From NCBI RefSeq assembly GCF_904846525.1, contig NZ_CAJHAZ010000012.1:62001-126000 (forward strand): a DNA stretch of 64,000 nucleotides, read 5' to 3'. The translations under genes and the position numbers were made by a program. The DNA comes from Psychrobacter sp. 1044 (GTDB lineage Bacteria; Pseudomonadota; Gammaproteobacteria; Pseudomonadales; Moraxellaceae). Numbering within the stretch: the stretch's first letter is position 1; each line of letters begins with the position of its first letter. Positions 47,200 through 56,237 of this stretch are shown one piece after another. The notes under the pieces are model-generated. The model had not been told where the DNA came from. It searched no databases and saw only the letters and a program-made list of their open reading frames with translations.

Positions 47200-48456
47200 A
47201 TGAATCACAACTTAACGTACCTGCATCCTTACCCTTTTGCAAAGATGGCAACATTGCTTGCTAACAGTGTGCCAGCCCATGACTACAGTGAAATCAAGCT
47301 CGGTATTGGTGAACCAAAACATGAGCCACCAGCGTTCGTGCTGGACGTACTACGTGAAAATTTGGACAAAATAAGTCGTTATCCAACGACTAATGGCATG
47401 TTTGAGCTGCGCCAAACCATCGCGCATTGGCTAGAAAAACGCTTCTTTTTGAACCATGTCGATGCCAATACGCAAGTATTGCCAGTAATGGGCACACGCG
47501 AGGCTATTTTTAGTCTGGTACAAGCAGTTGTTGATCATAACGTAAGCGATACAGAGAGTAGTCCACTGTCTGGCTCTGACCCGTTATCTGCCGTTTCTCC
47601 TATGACTGCTCCTACAATAGTCATGCCCAACCCTTTTTACCAAATATATGAGGGTGCAGCGATACTGGCGCAAGCCGAGCCTTATTTTGTGCCTTGCACA
47701 CTGGACGATGACTTTAAAGGTAACTATCGCGCCGTACCAAAAGATGTTTGGGCGCGCACGCAGTTGCTGTTTGTTTGTAGTCCGAACAATCCGACGGGCT
47801 CGGTCATGACGATGGAGGATTGGGAGTATCTCATTCGTCTGTCAGATCAGTACGATTTTATTATTGCCAGTGACGAGTGCTATAGCGAGCTGTATTTTGA
47901 TACGGCACCGATTGGACTATTGCAAGCCTGCGCTGCCCTCGGTCGTCATGATTTCAAAAATTGTATTGTCTTTCACTCTTTATCTAAGCGTTCAAATCTG
48001 CCTGGTTTGCGCTCAGGGTTTGTGGCAGGTGATGCCAATATTTTGCAAGCCTATCTGCAATATCGTACTTATCAAGGCTGTGCGATGCCGATACCACATC
48101 AGCTCGCCTCGATCGCTGCCTGGCAAGATGAAAAGCATGTGGCACACAATCGCGCTCTGTATCAAGAAAAGTTTGCCTTGTGGATGTCTGAGCTTGGTGA
48201 ACTACTAGAGTTACGAATGCCTGAGGCTGGATTTTACTTTTGGATAAAGGTCCCTGAGCCGTTCGATGGGGATGATGAGCGGTTTGTCAAAGCACTGTAC
48301 GAGCAGGCCAATATTCACGCACTAGCAGGGCGCTATCTGTCACGTGATATTGATGGCAAAAACCCTGGGCAAGGCTATGTGCGCATTGCGCTCGTTGCGA
48401 GTGTTTATGAAAGCCGTGAAGCGATAAACCGTATTAGAAAATTACTAGGCGCATAA
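47200..48456 (+). CDS. dapC: succinyldiaminopimelate aminotransferase DapC
   Basis: About 418 residues from ATG at 47200; the open frame begins at 47176. It converts N-succinyl-2-amino-6-ketopimelate to N-succinyl-diaminopimelate in lysine and peptidoglycan synthesis. Fold type I PLP enzyme: IKLGIGEPKHEPPAFV near the N-terminus, aromatic/Pro motif in VMPNPFYQIYEGAA (about 150), PNNPTGSV (about 200), DECYSELYF (about 228) and PLP lysine in HSLSKRSNLPGLRSGF (about 262). The final Arg is in QGYVRIALV. Its position after glnD is the conserved Pseudomonas order. It contains a Ser/Thr/Pro-rich insertion near 130-145 (ESSPLSGSDPLSAVSP). Confidence 0.93.
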   Translation: MNHNLTYLHPYPFAKMATLLANSVPAHDYSEIKLGIGEPKHEPPAFVLDVLRENLDKISRYPTTNGMFELRQTIAHWLEKRFFLNHVDANTQVLPVMGTREAIFSLVQAVVDHNVSDTESSPLSGSDPLSAVSPMTAPTIVMPNPFYQIYEGAAILAQAEPYFVPCTLDDDFKGNYRAVPKDVWARTQLLFVCSPNNPTGSVMTMEDWEYLIRLSDQYDFIIASDECYSELYFDTAPIGLLQACAALGRHDFKNCIVFHSLSKRSNLPGLRSGFVAGDANILQAYLQYRTYQGCAMPIPHQLASIAAWQDEKHVAHNRALYQEKFALWMSELGELLELRMPEAGFYFWIKVPEPFDGDDERFVKALYEQANIHALAGRYLSRDIDGKNPGQGYVRIALVASVYESREAINRIRKLLGA

Positions 48457-48494
48457 GCAGTCGCTTTATACACAAAAGTTTGAAAAAAAATAGC

Positions 48495-48540
48495 AACCTC
48501 TAATAACCACAATATTACTGTGGTTATTAGAGGTTTTTTG
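48495..48540 (+). terminator. strong terminator of dapC
   Basis: A perfect 17-bp stem (48495-48511 with 48519-48535, loop of seven bases) is followed by T-run. Being symmetric it can work in both directions. Confidence 0.93.
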
Positions 48541-48614
48541 CTTTAATAATGCTATAGTAAAGTGTCTTTTATCATCAATTATCTTTTACTCAATATGCCA
48601 TCAAGGATGATGCC

Positions 48615-50555
48615 ATGCCCCATCTTGATTTTACCCAGCCGCCCTTTGACGTATTGAGTCTGGCTGAACGTCAAAGCATCAGAAAAAATACCCAAATCCG
48701 CTACCTTGCCAAAAATGAGAATCTAACTGCCGAAGAGTTGCAATATCTGTATGTGGTCATTAAAGGGCAGATTGAGCAATTGCTTGATGGTGAGTTTGTT
48801 GCCTCTTACTTGGGTAGTAATCACTCCGACCATCTCAATAATAACGACTGGTTCGACAGCCGTCGTCTGCCTGAATCATTGACTGAAAATAGCCTTAATA
48901 CTAAAGCCCTGCAGACCTATCAGTTTCGAGCCGCTGAGGATACCTTGCTGCTCCAAGTCGCTGGTAGCGCAGTCGATAAAATCAGCGCCCAAAATCATCT
49001 AGTACGCCAAATGCTATCAGACAAATTGCCCGAACGGCTAAAGGCATTACAGCAGCGCCGCAATAATAAATCCATAGTCTCTGCTAGCTACAATGACCAA
49101 CAAGAAGTGCAGCAAATCATGTTGCAGCCCGTCATTGATGTCAATCTGTTGCCAGTCCATATCGTCAACGCCAGTAACAGCTTGTACGAAGCCGCGTCTA
49201 TCATGACGAAAGCGGGGCTAAAACACGTACTGGTGCAACCCTTAGACCACCTAAAAAACGAGGGAGAGATGCAATATGGTACTGGTCATCTATTGGGCAT
49301 TTTGACCGATACCGATATTTGCCGCGCCGTAAGTGACCAGCAAGATCCAGCCACTACCCCCTGCCAGCGCTATGCTAATTTTAACCTGCGTACCATCAAA
49401 GCCAGTGATGAGATTGGCGATGCATTATTGACCATGACCCGCTATCGCATCCATCGGCTACCAGTGATGGATCAAAATGGGGATGTCGTCGGTATATTGG
49501 GACAAAGCGATATGCTTGCGCATATTGGTCATCATTCACAGCTCATTAGTATCCAAATCGAGCAGGCAAAAGACTTATCGAGCTTAGATACTGCCGTCGA
49601 GCTTATCGGTCGTTACATTCGCGCACAACATCAAAACGGTGTCAAAATCGGTAATATCAGCCGCATGGTACAGACCTTGAATGCACAGGTATTTACCAAG
49701 CTCTGGCAACTTATCGTGCCTGATGAGGTCATGACAAATACCTGCCTGATCGTGATGGGCTCCGAGGGGCGCGGTGAGCAAATCATGCGTACTGACCAAG
49801 ACAATGCGCTCATCTTACGTGACGGCTATACTCACCCTGATCTGGCACAATTTGCGGATACTTTTAATCAGCATTTAGCAGACCTCGGTTATCCACTGTG
49901 CGATGGTAATATCATGATGACCAACCCTATGTGGCGACAGCCGCTAAAACAGTTTAATGCCCAGATTGGTTTATGGTTTAGAAATACGGATCCCATGCAT
50001 GGTATTTATTTGTCTGCCATACTCGATGGCGAATATGTCTGCGGAGATGAGTCATTATTGACTCAGGTGCGTCAACATTTAAAGGTTGCCCACAGGCAGT
50101 CAGACCCTATGTTTGTACGCCAGTTCGCGCGCGCCGCGCTACAGTTCGGTGATGTCAATCAGTGGTGGCAAAAATTCGTGCCTTTGCTCGGTGGTAAATC
50201 CGGGTCAGAAGACATTGATCTAAAGAAAGCCGGTATTTTTCCACTGGTTCATGGCATTCGTACCTTGGCGTTAGAAAACGATATCTTAGAGCTGCCCAGT
50301 AGTAAAAATCGTCTTAAAGCTTTGGTACAAGCGCGCGCCTTGACCCAAGAGCGCGCAGATACTTTACTAGAAGCCTTGGAGTTTTTTATGGCACAGCGCC
50401 TATCAGTCGCTCTATCAACCGATGATAAACATGCGCGGCAAGTAAACCCAATGACCTTGACCGCGCTTGAGCGCGACTTATTAAAAGAGTGTTTGGCCGT
50501 TGTTAAAAGCTTTAAAAATCAGCTACGTCAGCATTATCAACTAGAACTCGCATAA
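48615..50555 (+). CDS. cNMP-like/CBS/DUF294 nucleotidyltransferase
   Basis: 646 residues. Domains: a cyclic-nucleotide-binding-like N-terminus (about 1-130, LAERQSIRKNTQIRYLAKNE, VIKGQIEQLLDGEFV), two CBS repeats (about 175-300; LPVHIVNASNSLYEAASIMTKAG, YRIHRLPVMDQNGDVVGILG), then the DUF294 nucleotidyltransferase-like domain (IVMGSEGRGEQIMRTDQDNALI, about 384-405, with G-S-x-G-R and D-x-D) and DUF294_C with YLSAILDGEYVCGD and a helical end. Such proteins are annotated as putative signal-transduction proteins; the reaction is unproven. It is followed after 34 bases by a DEDDh exonuclease gene, a common pairing. Confidence 0.9.
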   Translation: MPHLDFTQPPFDVLSLAERQSIRKNTQIRYLAKNENLTAEELQYLYVVIKGQIEQLLDGEFVASYLGSNHSDHLNNNDWFDSRRLPESLTENSLNTKALQTYQFRAAEDTLLLQVAGSAVDKISAQNHLVRQMLSDKLPERLKALQQRRNNKSIVSASYNDQQEVQQIMLQPVIDVNLLPVHIVNASNSLYEAASIMTKAGLKHVLVQPLDHLKNEGEMQYGTGHLLGILTDTDICRAVSDQQDPATTPCQRYANFNLRTIKASDEIGDALLTMTRYRIHRLPVMDQNGDVVGILGQSDMLAHIGHHSQLISIQIEQAKDLSSLDTAVELIGRYIRAQHQNGVKIGNISRMVQTLNAQVFTKLWQLIVPDEVMTNTCLIVMGSEGRGEQIMRTDQDNALILRDGYTHPDLAQFADTFNQHLADLGYPLCDGNIMMTNPMWRQPLKQFNAQIGLWFRNTDPMHGIYLSAILDGEYVCGDESLLTQVRQHLKVAHRQSDPMFVRQFARAALQFGDVNQWWQKFVPLLGGKSGSEDIDLKKAGIFPLVHGIRTLALENDILELPSSKNRLKALVQARALTQERADTLLEALEFFMAQRLSVALSTDDKHARQVNPMTLTALERDLLKECLAVVKSFKNQLRQHYQLELA

Positions 50556-50589
50556 GTAAAACAATCGCATAAATGGATGAGCGACAACT

Positions 50590-51195
50590 ATGAGTTGGCT
50601 AACACAGTTATCCTGCGCTTGGCAAAAAACGCAGCTACAGCGCCCAGAATTGGCATCGATGTTTACCAAACCTGTGGCTAAGCAATGGGTAGCGATTGAC
50701 TGCGAAATGACGGGACTCAATCCAAAAAATCACCATTTATTGTCTGTCGCCGCGATTCATATCAATGACAATACAATCGACACTGGCAATGGTATGCATA
50801 TCGTATGCAGACCACCTGTGATGCCAGACCGTGACACCATTGTGATTCACGGTCTACGTACTGCCGACGTTGAGCATGGTATGAGCTACGATGAGATGCT
50901 GGCGCTGTTGTTGCCATTTATAGGTAATCGCCCAATTGTGGGGTTTTGTACGAGTTTAGACACAGCGTTTTTAAACCCTCTGGTCAAACGCTATATGGGC
51001 ACAGCACTGCCTAACGAAGTCATCGATTTGCGCCATTTATATAGTCGGCGCATGAGTGGTCAAACCCAAGGGCTATCTAGCCAAGCGCAGCATCTGACCA
51101 ATATTTTAGCGCATTATAATATACCCGATCTAGGCGCTCATGATGCTTACAACGATGCCATCATGACCGCCATGGCATTTTTACATGTGCGCTAA
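50590..51195 (+). CDS. DEDDh 3'-5' exonuclease (DnaQ/Pol III epsilon-like)
   Basis: 201 residues. Exo I motif WVAIDCEMTGL (D-x-E, about 32-42), Exo II with FCTSLDTAFLNPL (Asp about 124), Exo III with LGAHDAYNDAIMTAMAF (HxxxxD, about 185-190), so all four acidic residues and the histidine of the DEDDh class are present. It degrades single-stranded DNA or RNA from 3' ends. It lacks polymerase-binding C-terminus and the BRCT domain. It is directly downstream of the CBS-DUF294 gene, so the two likely share a transcript. Confidence 0.9.
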   Translation: MSWLTQLSCAWQKTQLQRPELASMFTKPVAKQWVAIDCEMTGLNPKNHHLLSVAAIHINDNTIDTGNGMHIVCRPPVMPDRDTIVIHGLRTADVEHGMSYDEMLALLLPFIGNRPIVGFCTSLDTAFLNPLVKRYMGTALPNEVIDLRHLYSRRMSGQTQGLSSQAQHLTNILAHYNIPDLGAHDAYNDAIMTAMAFLHVR

Positions 51196-51308
51196 CGTGC
51201 GTTCGCATTTTGAATATTCAGATAAAAACAAGTTTTCATCTACGCCTGCCATCTACGCGAAAACGGCAACTCATGTTACCATAGGCTGTTTTTGCCACCT
51301 GATGAAAG

Positions 51309-53324
51309 ATGCTCATGCGACCCACCTCTAAACTCCGTCATTCCTCTGCTTTTACTGCCAAATTATTTCCTTTCTGTCGTTATCTGCGACCGTCGAAGCC
51401 GCCTGCTAAATACGTACCTATCATGGCGTTATTAGCAACGGCGACAATATTGCCAATCCATGCACAAGCAGCACTACCAAAAGCCATCGAAGCAGCATTA
51501 TCACGAGCCGATTTAACGGAAGCTGATATTAGTATTATCGTCACACCAGTCGGTGATAAAAATGCCAGTCACCTGCCCGCTCCCATTCAGGTTATTGATA
51601 GCAGCAGCACATACCGCTCATCTAAACCCGCTCTTCAGACAAAACCGACTGCCAATATAAATGCTGATATAAAAAGTAATTCTCAAAAAACCACGCAAAA
51701 TAATAATGACAAAAACAATAATAACTATGTGCGCCAACAGAGTACGCTGATTACTATTGAGCAGCGTACCATTGAAAAGCATGAGAAAAAACTGCATGCT
51801 TACACCGATGACCCTTACACTTATCAAAGCTTAGAAAGCATCCCCACGATATTGGGTGATAAGGCAAAAACAGCTGTCATTAACAACAATGCTAATAACA
51901 ATAAAACTGATGACATCAGTACTGATAACGCCTCCATAAAAATTTCATTTTCGCCGTTGCTGAACCATCAAGCCGATATCGCTCGCACGCCTGCCAGCAC
52001 CATGAAACTCGTTCCCAGCTTTATTGCTTTAGACACCCTAGGCGCTGATTTTGTCTGGCATACCCGTGTCTATCATACAGGCCTTGTCATCGGTGACCGT
52101 CTGCATGGCGATCTGATTATTCAAGGCAGCGGCGATCCAAAAATGACCCACGAGCGTTTAAAACAGCTCCTTTATAAAGTCCAGTCGTCCGGTATCCGTC
52201 ATATAGACGGTGATATTATCATTGACAGCGGCGTCTTTAAAAATGTTAGTAAAGACCCTGCCGCCTTTGACAACTCGCCACTGCGTCCTTATAACGCCAG
52301 TCCCGATGGTTTTTTGGTGAATTTTAGTACCATCGGTATCAAAAGCTATCCGTTAAACGATGACCAAGCAAATCTAACTTATACACCAAAATTAGCAAAT
52401 TATGCTTTGCCCAGCATCATAAATACGCGTTCGGCGGCCTGTGGGCAAGCGCGTTATAGTCTCGCACCTGAGTGGCAAAAAAAACAATTGGTGTTAAATA
52501 CTCAGTTGCCAAACAGCTGCCAAGAGCATGCTTTTTATGTGGCTTATCCTGATGCCAAAGATTTTGCCGCACGCGTTATTGCCGCAAAATGGCAAGAGCT
52601 AGGCAATACGCTGAGTGGTCATGTCATCACTCAAGAAGCACCCTACACTAAAATGAAAAGCACCAAATCAACGCATGGTCTGGCAGCACTTCCTATATCA
52701 CCGTTGCCTATTGTCAGCTACCCATCATTGAATTTGACGCAGCAGATTTACGATATCAATCACTTTTCAAACAATGTGATGACTGAGCAAGTGGCGCTAT
52801 CGATTGGTGTTTATGACAAAGTTGATAATAAAACACTCGATAAAGCTATTAATCGTTCACATAGCTTGTATCAATTTGGCACGCCGACTTCGACGAGCTA
52901 TCCTGTCGCATTACAAACTATTAATCAATGGTGGCAGACCAATCTAAGCACACCACCGCCCCATTTGACCAATGGTTCAGGACTCTGCCGCGACTGCACC
53001 ATCACGGCTGCCAACCTAAGCGAGCTATTAACTTATGCTTATAGCCATCCAAGTTTTGACGCTTACGTCAACTCGTTAGGTATCGCTGGCGTTAGTGGCA
53101 CCATTACCGCTCATAGTGAACGCCTACCAGAATCAGCAGCCATTGGTCGGGCGTGGATAAAAACAGGTACCTTAAACAACGTCACCTCGATGGCAGGCTA
53201 TGTCAAAGGATTATCAGGACAGGATTATGTCGTGGTTGGACTCATCAATAGTGAGCAAGCACATAACGCTTATACAGCAAGACCCGTGCTAGATGCGATG
53301 CTTGATTGGACGGCGCAGCATTAA
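51309..53324 (+). CDS. dacB: D-alanyl-D-alanine carboxypeptidase/endopeptidase (PBP4)
   Basis: 671 residues, longer than the usual 480 or so. The signal peptide (PIMALLATATILPIHAQAA) begins around residue 37. A low-complexity insertion, Asn/Asp/Lys/Ser-rich (about 100-215; runs such as NNNANNNKTDD), separates the signal from the catalytic domain. The three active-site motifs are intact: SxxK in TPASTMKLVPS (Ser about 230), SxN in NHFSNNVMTEQ (about 490), and KTG in WIKTGTLNNVTSMAGYV (about 618). PBP4 trims peptidoglycan cross-links in the periplasm. It is likely transcribed alone. The insertion is the odd part and may be genus-specific. Confidence 0.92.
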   Translation: MLMRPTSKLRHSSAFTAKLFPFCRYLRPSKPPAKYVPIMALLATATILPIHAQAALPKAIEAALSRADLTEADISIIVTPVGDKNASHLPAPIQVIDSSSTYRSSKPALQTKPTANINADIKSNSQKTTQNNNDKNNNNYVRQQSTLITIEQRTIEKHEKKLHAYTDDPYTYQSLESIPTILGDKAKTAVINNNANNNKTDDISTDNASIKISFSPLLNHQADIARTPASTMKLVPSFIALDTLGADFVWHTRVYHTGLVIGDRLHGDLIIQGSGDPKMTHERLKQLLYKVQSSGIRHIDGDIIIDSGVFKNVSKDPAAFDNSPLRPYNASPDGFLVNFSTIGIKSYPLNDDQANLTYTPKLANYALPSIINTRSAACGQARYSLAPEWQKKQLVLNTQLPNSCQEHAFYVAYPDAKDFAARVIAAKWQELGNTLSGHVITQEAPYTKMKSTKSTHGLAALPISPLPIVSYPSLNLTQQIYDINHFSNNVMTEQVALSIGVYDKVDNKTLDKAINRSHSLYQFGTPTSTSYPVALQTINQWWQTNLSTPPPHLTNGSGLCRDCTITAANLSELLTYAYSHPSFDAYVNSLGIAGVSGTITAHSERLPESAAIGRAWIKTGTLNNVTSMAGYVKGLSGQDYVVVGLINSEQAHNAYTARPVLDAMLDWTAQH

Positions 53325-53367
53325 GTGTTTTTCACATCCTATTTTCCACCTTTATAAAGGTTCACTT

Positions 53368-53883
53368 ATGTCACGCAAGACAACCAATCTCAATAAATCC
53401 AAGACTCATTCAGGTGGCGAGCCGCTGCCGAAGAATCATGAGTCAGCGCAGCCTAAATTGGCACAATATGTAGGCTATTTCGCGATTGGCTATACGCTTG
53501 CCAGCGCAATATTTATGATGATTCAAACCAAGCTTGCTGTGAATTCGCAACTGGTAACGGTATTGTCTATCATTATCGGGGCTTATATCGCGGTTCGTAA
53601 ATTTGTCAAACATCAGCAGCGCGCATTGAATAGCGGTGAAATCAATCGCTTAATGTTTGGCGGCGTCGCGGTGGTCTGGCTACTGACTGTCATTTATTTC
53701 TTAGCCATATGGTTTTGGTTGTTTGATACGGTAAATCGCGAAGTCCTACTAGAGATGGCCGTCCAGCAACCACTGCCATTGGTCTCATCGTTGGTGATGA
53801 TATTGGTGCTGACACTGGTCAGTGCTCGCATCAGTCTTTGGGCGATCAATCGCCTGCTTGACCCCAAACGCAAAACTATGTGA
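53368..53883 (+). CDS. small inner membrane protein (ABZJ_00895-like)
   Basis: 171 residues from ATG at 53368, behind AAAGG. A soluble charged N-terminus (about 1-32) leads to four membrane helices (about 33-56, 62-80, 97-123 and 135-155). The GYTLASAIF and RLMFGGVAVVWLLTVIYFLAIW segments resemble the ABZJ_00895-type small membrane proteins of Moraxellaceae, a family without known function. The call is tentative. It follows dacB by 43 bases and may share its transcript. Confidence 0.7.
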   Translation: MSRKTTNLNKSKTHSGGEPLPKNHESAQPKLAQYVGYFAIGYTLASAIFMMIQTKLAVNSQLVTVLSIIIGAYIAVRKFVKHQQRALNSGEINRLMFGGVAVVWLLTVIYFLAIWFWLFDTVNREVLLEMAVQQPLPLVSSLVMILVLTLVSARISLWAINRLLDPKRKTM

Positions 53884-54030
53884 GCGAGGAGACCTCAGCC
53901 AAACCTCTACAAGGTGCTACAAATTTTTCTCCCTATTAATACATAAAATCCGTTAGGCTAACTTTAATGGGTAATCTTTTGGATGATTGTGGCTGATTAA
54001 CGGTTTTATATTTTAATAGGAGCATTTATC

Positions 54031-54579
54031 ATGGACATGGTTTTTTTTGACAATATAGACAAGCTTGGACGCATCGTTTTGACGACTGTCATGGTTTATG
54101 TGTTGATCGTACTGGTGACCAAAATTTCAGGTAAACGCTCCACCTCACAGCTCAATAATTTTGATTGGATCGTCACCGTGATGATCGGTTCACTTGGTGC
54201 CAGTACTATTCTGCTCAAAGACATTCCTTTTGTCGAAGGGGTTTCATCGATTTTAGTACTTTATTTATTGCAGTTTTTAGTCACCAAATACGCCTCTATC
54301 TCACCGCAATTTAGCAGTTTTATTTTGTCAGAGCCGCGTATTGTTTTTTATCAGGGGCAGTTTTTGCCAGATGCCATGCGCACTGAGCGGCTGACTCGTC
54401 AAGAGATTGAATGTGCGATGCGCTCTGAAGGAGTGCATAGTTTCGATGATGTTGAAGCCATCGTTTTTGAGTCTGATGCCAAGCTTACTATCATTCCAAA
54501 ACCTAGCCCAACTGATGTAAGCGATAATGACCAAAATACAGAAGATAGTGTCTCACAAACCATACAGCCCTTGATGTAA
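54031..54579 (+). CDS. DUF421 (YetF-like) membrane protein
   Basis: 182 residues. Three membrane helices (about 14-33, 46-64, 69-90) are followed by a cytoplasmic YetF-type domain: FILSEPRIVFYQGQFLPDAM, LTRQEIECAMRSEGVHSFDDVEAIVFESDAKLTII-type segment with the E-x-D-G/A-K-x-T-I-I pattern (about 98-160). The membrane part includes LVTKISGKRSTSQLNNFDWIV, the conserved signature. Function is unknown; these proteins may sense or affect spore or membrane stress in Bacillus. RBS AGGAG precedes ATG. Confidence 0.9.
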   Translation: MDMVFFDNIDKLGRIVLTTVMVYVLIVLVTKISGKRSTSQLNNFDWIVTVMIGSLGASTILLKDIPFVEGVSSILVLYLLQFLVTKYASISPQFSSFILSEPRIVFYQGQFLPDAMRTERLTRQEIECAMRSEGVHSFDDVEAIVFESDAKLTIIPKPSPTDVSDNDQNTEDSVSQTIQPLM

Positions 54580-54708
54580 GACCTATTATTTATCCAAGAT
54601 TAGTAAAGCATAAAAAAAGCTTCGTAAAATCTTGTTTGTTACGTTCACTTAAGCGTAAAATTCTTTTGTTACATTTGACTAATGACTAAAATTAAAGTGG
54701 TACTGGCT

Positions 54709-55197
54709 ATGAAAGTAAGGATTTTAACCGTCGGTAATAAAATGCCTAAATGGGTACAAACGGGGTTCGATGAGTATTTTAAGCGTATCCAACCTATGCT
54801 CAGTACAGAAATCGTGGAAATTGCTGCCGCAAAGCGTGCAAAAAACCCGTCTGATGCTAATTTGGCACAATACCGTGAGCAAGAAGGACAGGCAATATTA
54901 GCCGCTCATAATACCTCAGGGCGTGAGCAACTATGGGTATTGGATGTCAAAGGTAACATGATTTCCACAGAAGGGCTGGCTGATAAATTAGCTGATGGCA
55001 TGCAGCAAGGCGATGATATTGCACTGGTGATCGGCGGTGCAGACGGCGTATCGCCAGAAGTATTAGCCAAAGCCGATGTAAAATTGTCACTATCAGCGCT
55101 GACATTACCGCATCCGCTGGTACGTGTTGTGCTAATGGAACAGTTGTATCGCGCGATGAGTATCAACAACAATCATCCTTATCATCGTGGCAATTAA
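54709..55197 (+). CDS. rlmH: 23S rRNA (pseudouridine1915-N3)-methyltransferase RlmH
   Basis: About 162 residues from ATG at 54709 (MKVRILTVGNKMPKWV); the frame opens at 54682. RlmH methylates pseudouridine 1915 in helix 69 of 23S rRNA, as a SPOUT-fold dimer. The knot region is seen: LVIGGADGVSPEVL (about 108-121) and LSLSALTLPHPLVRVVLMEQLYRA followed by the conserved end NNHPYHRGN. Length is normal. Usually it is near rsfS; that gene is not here. Confidence 0.95.
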   Translation: MKVRILTVGNKMPKWVQTGFDEYFKRIQPMLSTEIVEIAAAKRAKNPSDANLAQYREQEGQAILAAHNTSGREQLWVLDVKGNMISTEGLADKLADGMQQGDDIALVIGGADGVSPEVLAKADVKLSLSALTLPHPLVRVVLMEQLYRAMSINNNHPYHRGN

Positions 55198-55312
55198 GCA
55201 ATCATTAAACACTGCTATACTCTGTGCTAATATTTTGTGCTGATAGCTTATGGGCAACAATATCAATGATAGAAGCGATTGAAAAATCGTGGCGTGCCCT
55301 AATAAACGCTAC

Positions 55313-56206
55313 ATGAAATATCCAAAACATGCGACACCTAACACACCTCATTCAATTCATCAGCTTGATGACTCGTACTCTCATTCGCCAACGCCTATTA
55401 CAGCGACTGGCGTTTGGACAGATGTATCTGCTTTAGGGTCAAATGTAGCTAAGCTACCAGCATTGTTTATCTCGCATGGCGCACCCACGCTTGCCATTGA
55501 GCAATCAGCCACGACCAGTGCACTGGCACGTATTGGGCAAAACTTACCAAAGCCACGTGCCATCCTGATTATGTCAGCGCATTGGCAATCCGCCAAACTC
55601 GAAATGAGCAGTAATCCGCAACCTAAGACTTGGCACGATTTTTCAGGTTTTCCACCTGAGCTATATGAGCTTCAATACCCTGCATCTGGTCAGCCAGCAC
55701 TTGCTGAATCCCTTGCCCAGCAGCTCACTGCACGCGGTATTACTTGTAGTGTTAATCCGGTGCGGGCTTGCGATCATGGGGTGTGGGCACCGCTCAGGCA
55801 CTTATATCCAGAGGCTGAGATACCTATCGTACAGGTTTCTCTACCGCAGCATTATGACAGTATCGCCTGTTATCAATTGGGTGCGCAGCTAGCGCGCCTA
55901 CGTGAAGAGCAAATACTGATCATTGGTTCAGGTAACATTACCCATAATCTGCAAGCATTACGCTGGCAAGCAGATAGTGTTGACCAAACGGCTAAAGCAT
56001 TTAAGCAATGGCTGCTACAACAGCTTAAAACAGATATTCCTAGTGCTTTAGATTGGCAGCAATATCCTGACTATAAAGATATTCATCCGAGTGACGAGCA
56101 TCTGTTGCCATTATTTTTTGCCTTAGGTACAGGTCAGCGTGTCTCAGTTGTCCATCAAAGCATGGCGCATCATAGCTTGGGCATGGATATTTATCGATTT
56201 GATTAA
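55313..56206 (+). CDS. class III extradiol dioxygenase, DODA type (YgiD-like)
   Basis: About 297 residues from ATG at 55313; a GTG at 55289 could add eight, and later starts cannot be excluded. Visible metal ligands: His in LFISHGAPTLAI (about 52), His in MSAHWQS (about 88), His in NITHNLQ (about 205) and His-Glu in HPSDEHLLPLFFA (about 260). DODA-type enzymes open catechol rings (4,5-DOPA dioxygenase). E. coli YgiD shares the fold. The physiological substrate is not known. It is a single gene convergent with the amidase gene. Confidence 0.88.
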   Translation: MKYPKHATPNTPHSIHQLDDSYSHSPTPITATGVWTDVSALGSNVAKLPALFISHGAPTLAIEQSATTSALARIGQNLPKPRAILIMSAHWQSAKLEMSSNPQPKTWHDFSGFPPELYELQYPASGQPALAESLAQQLTARGITCSVNPVRACDHGVWAPLRHLYPEAEIPIVQVSLPQHYDSIACYQLGAQLARLREEQILIIGSGNITHNLQALRWQADSVDQTAKAFKQWLLQQLKTDIPSALDWQQYPDYKDIHPSDEHLLPLFFALGTGQRVSVVHQSMAHHSLGMDIYRFD

Positions 56207-56237
56207 GTAATCATTACTTAACCGATAGAATACACAC

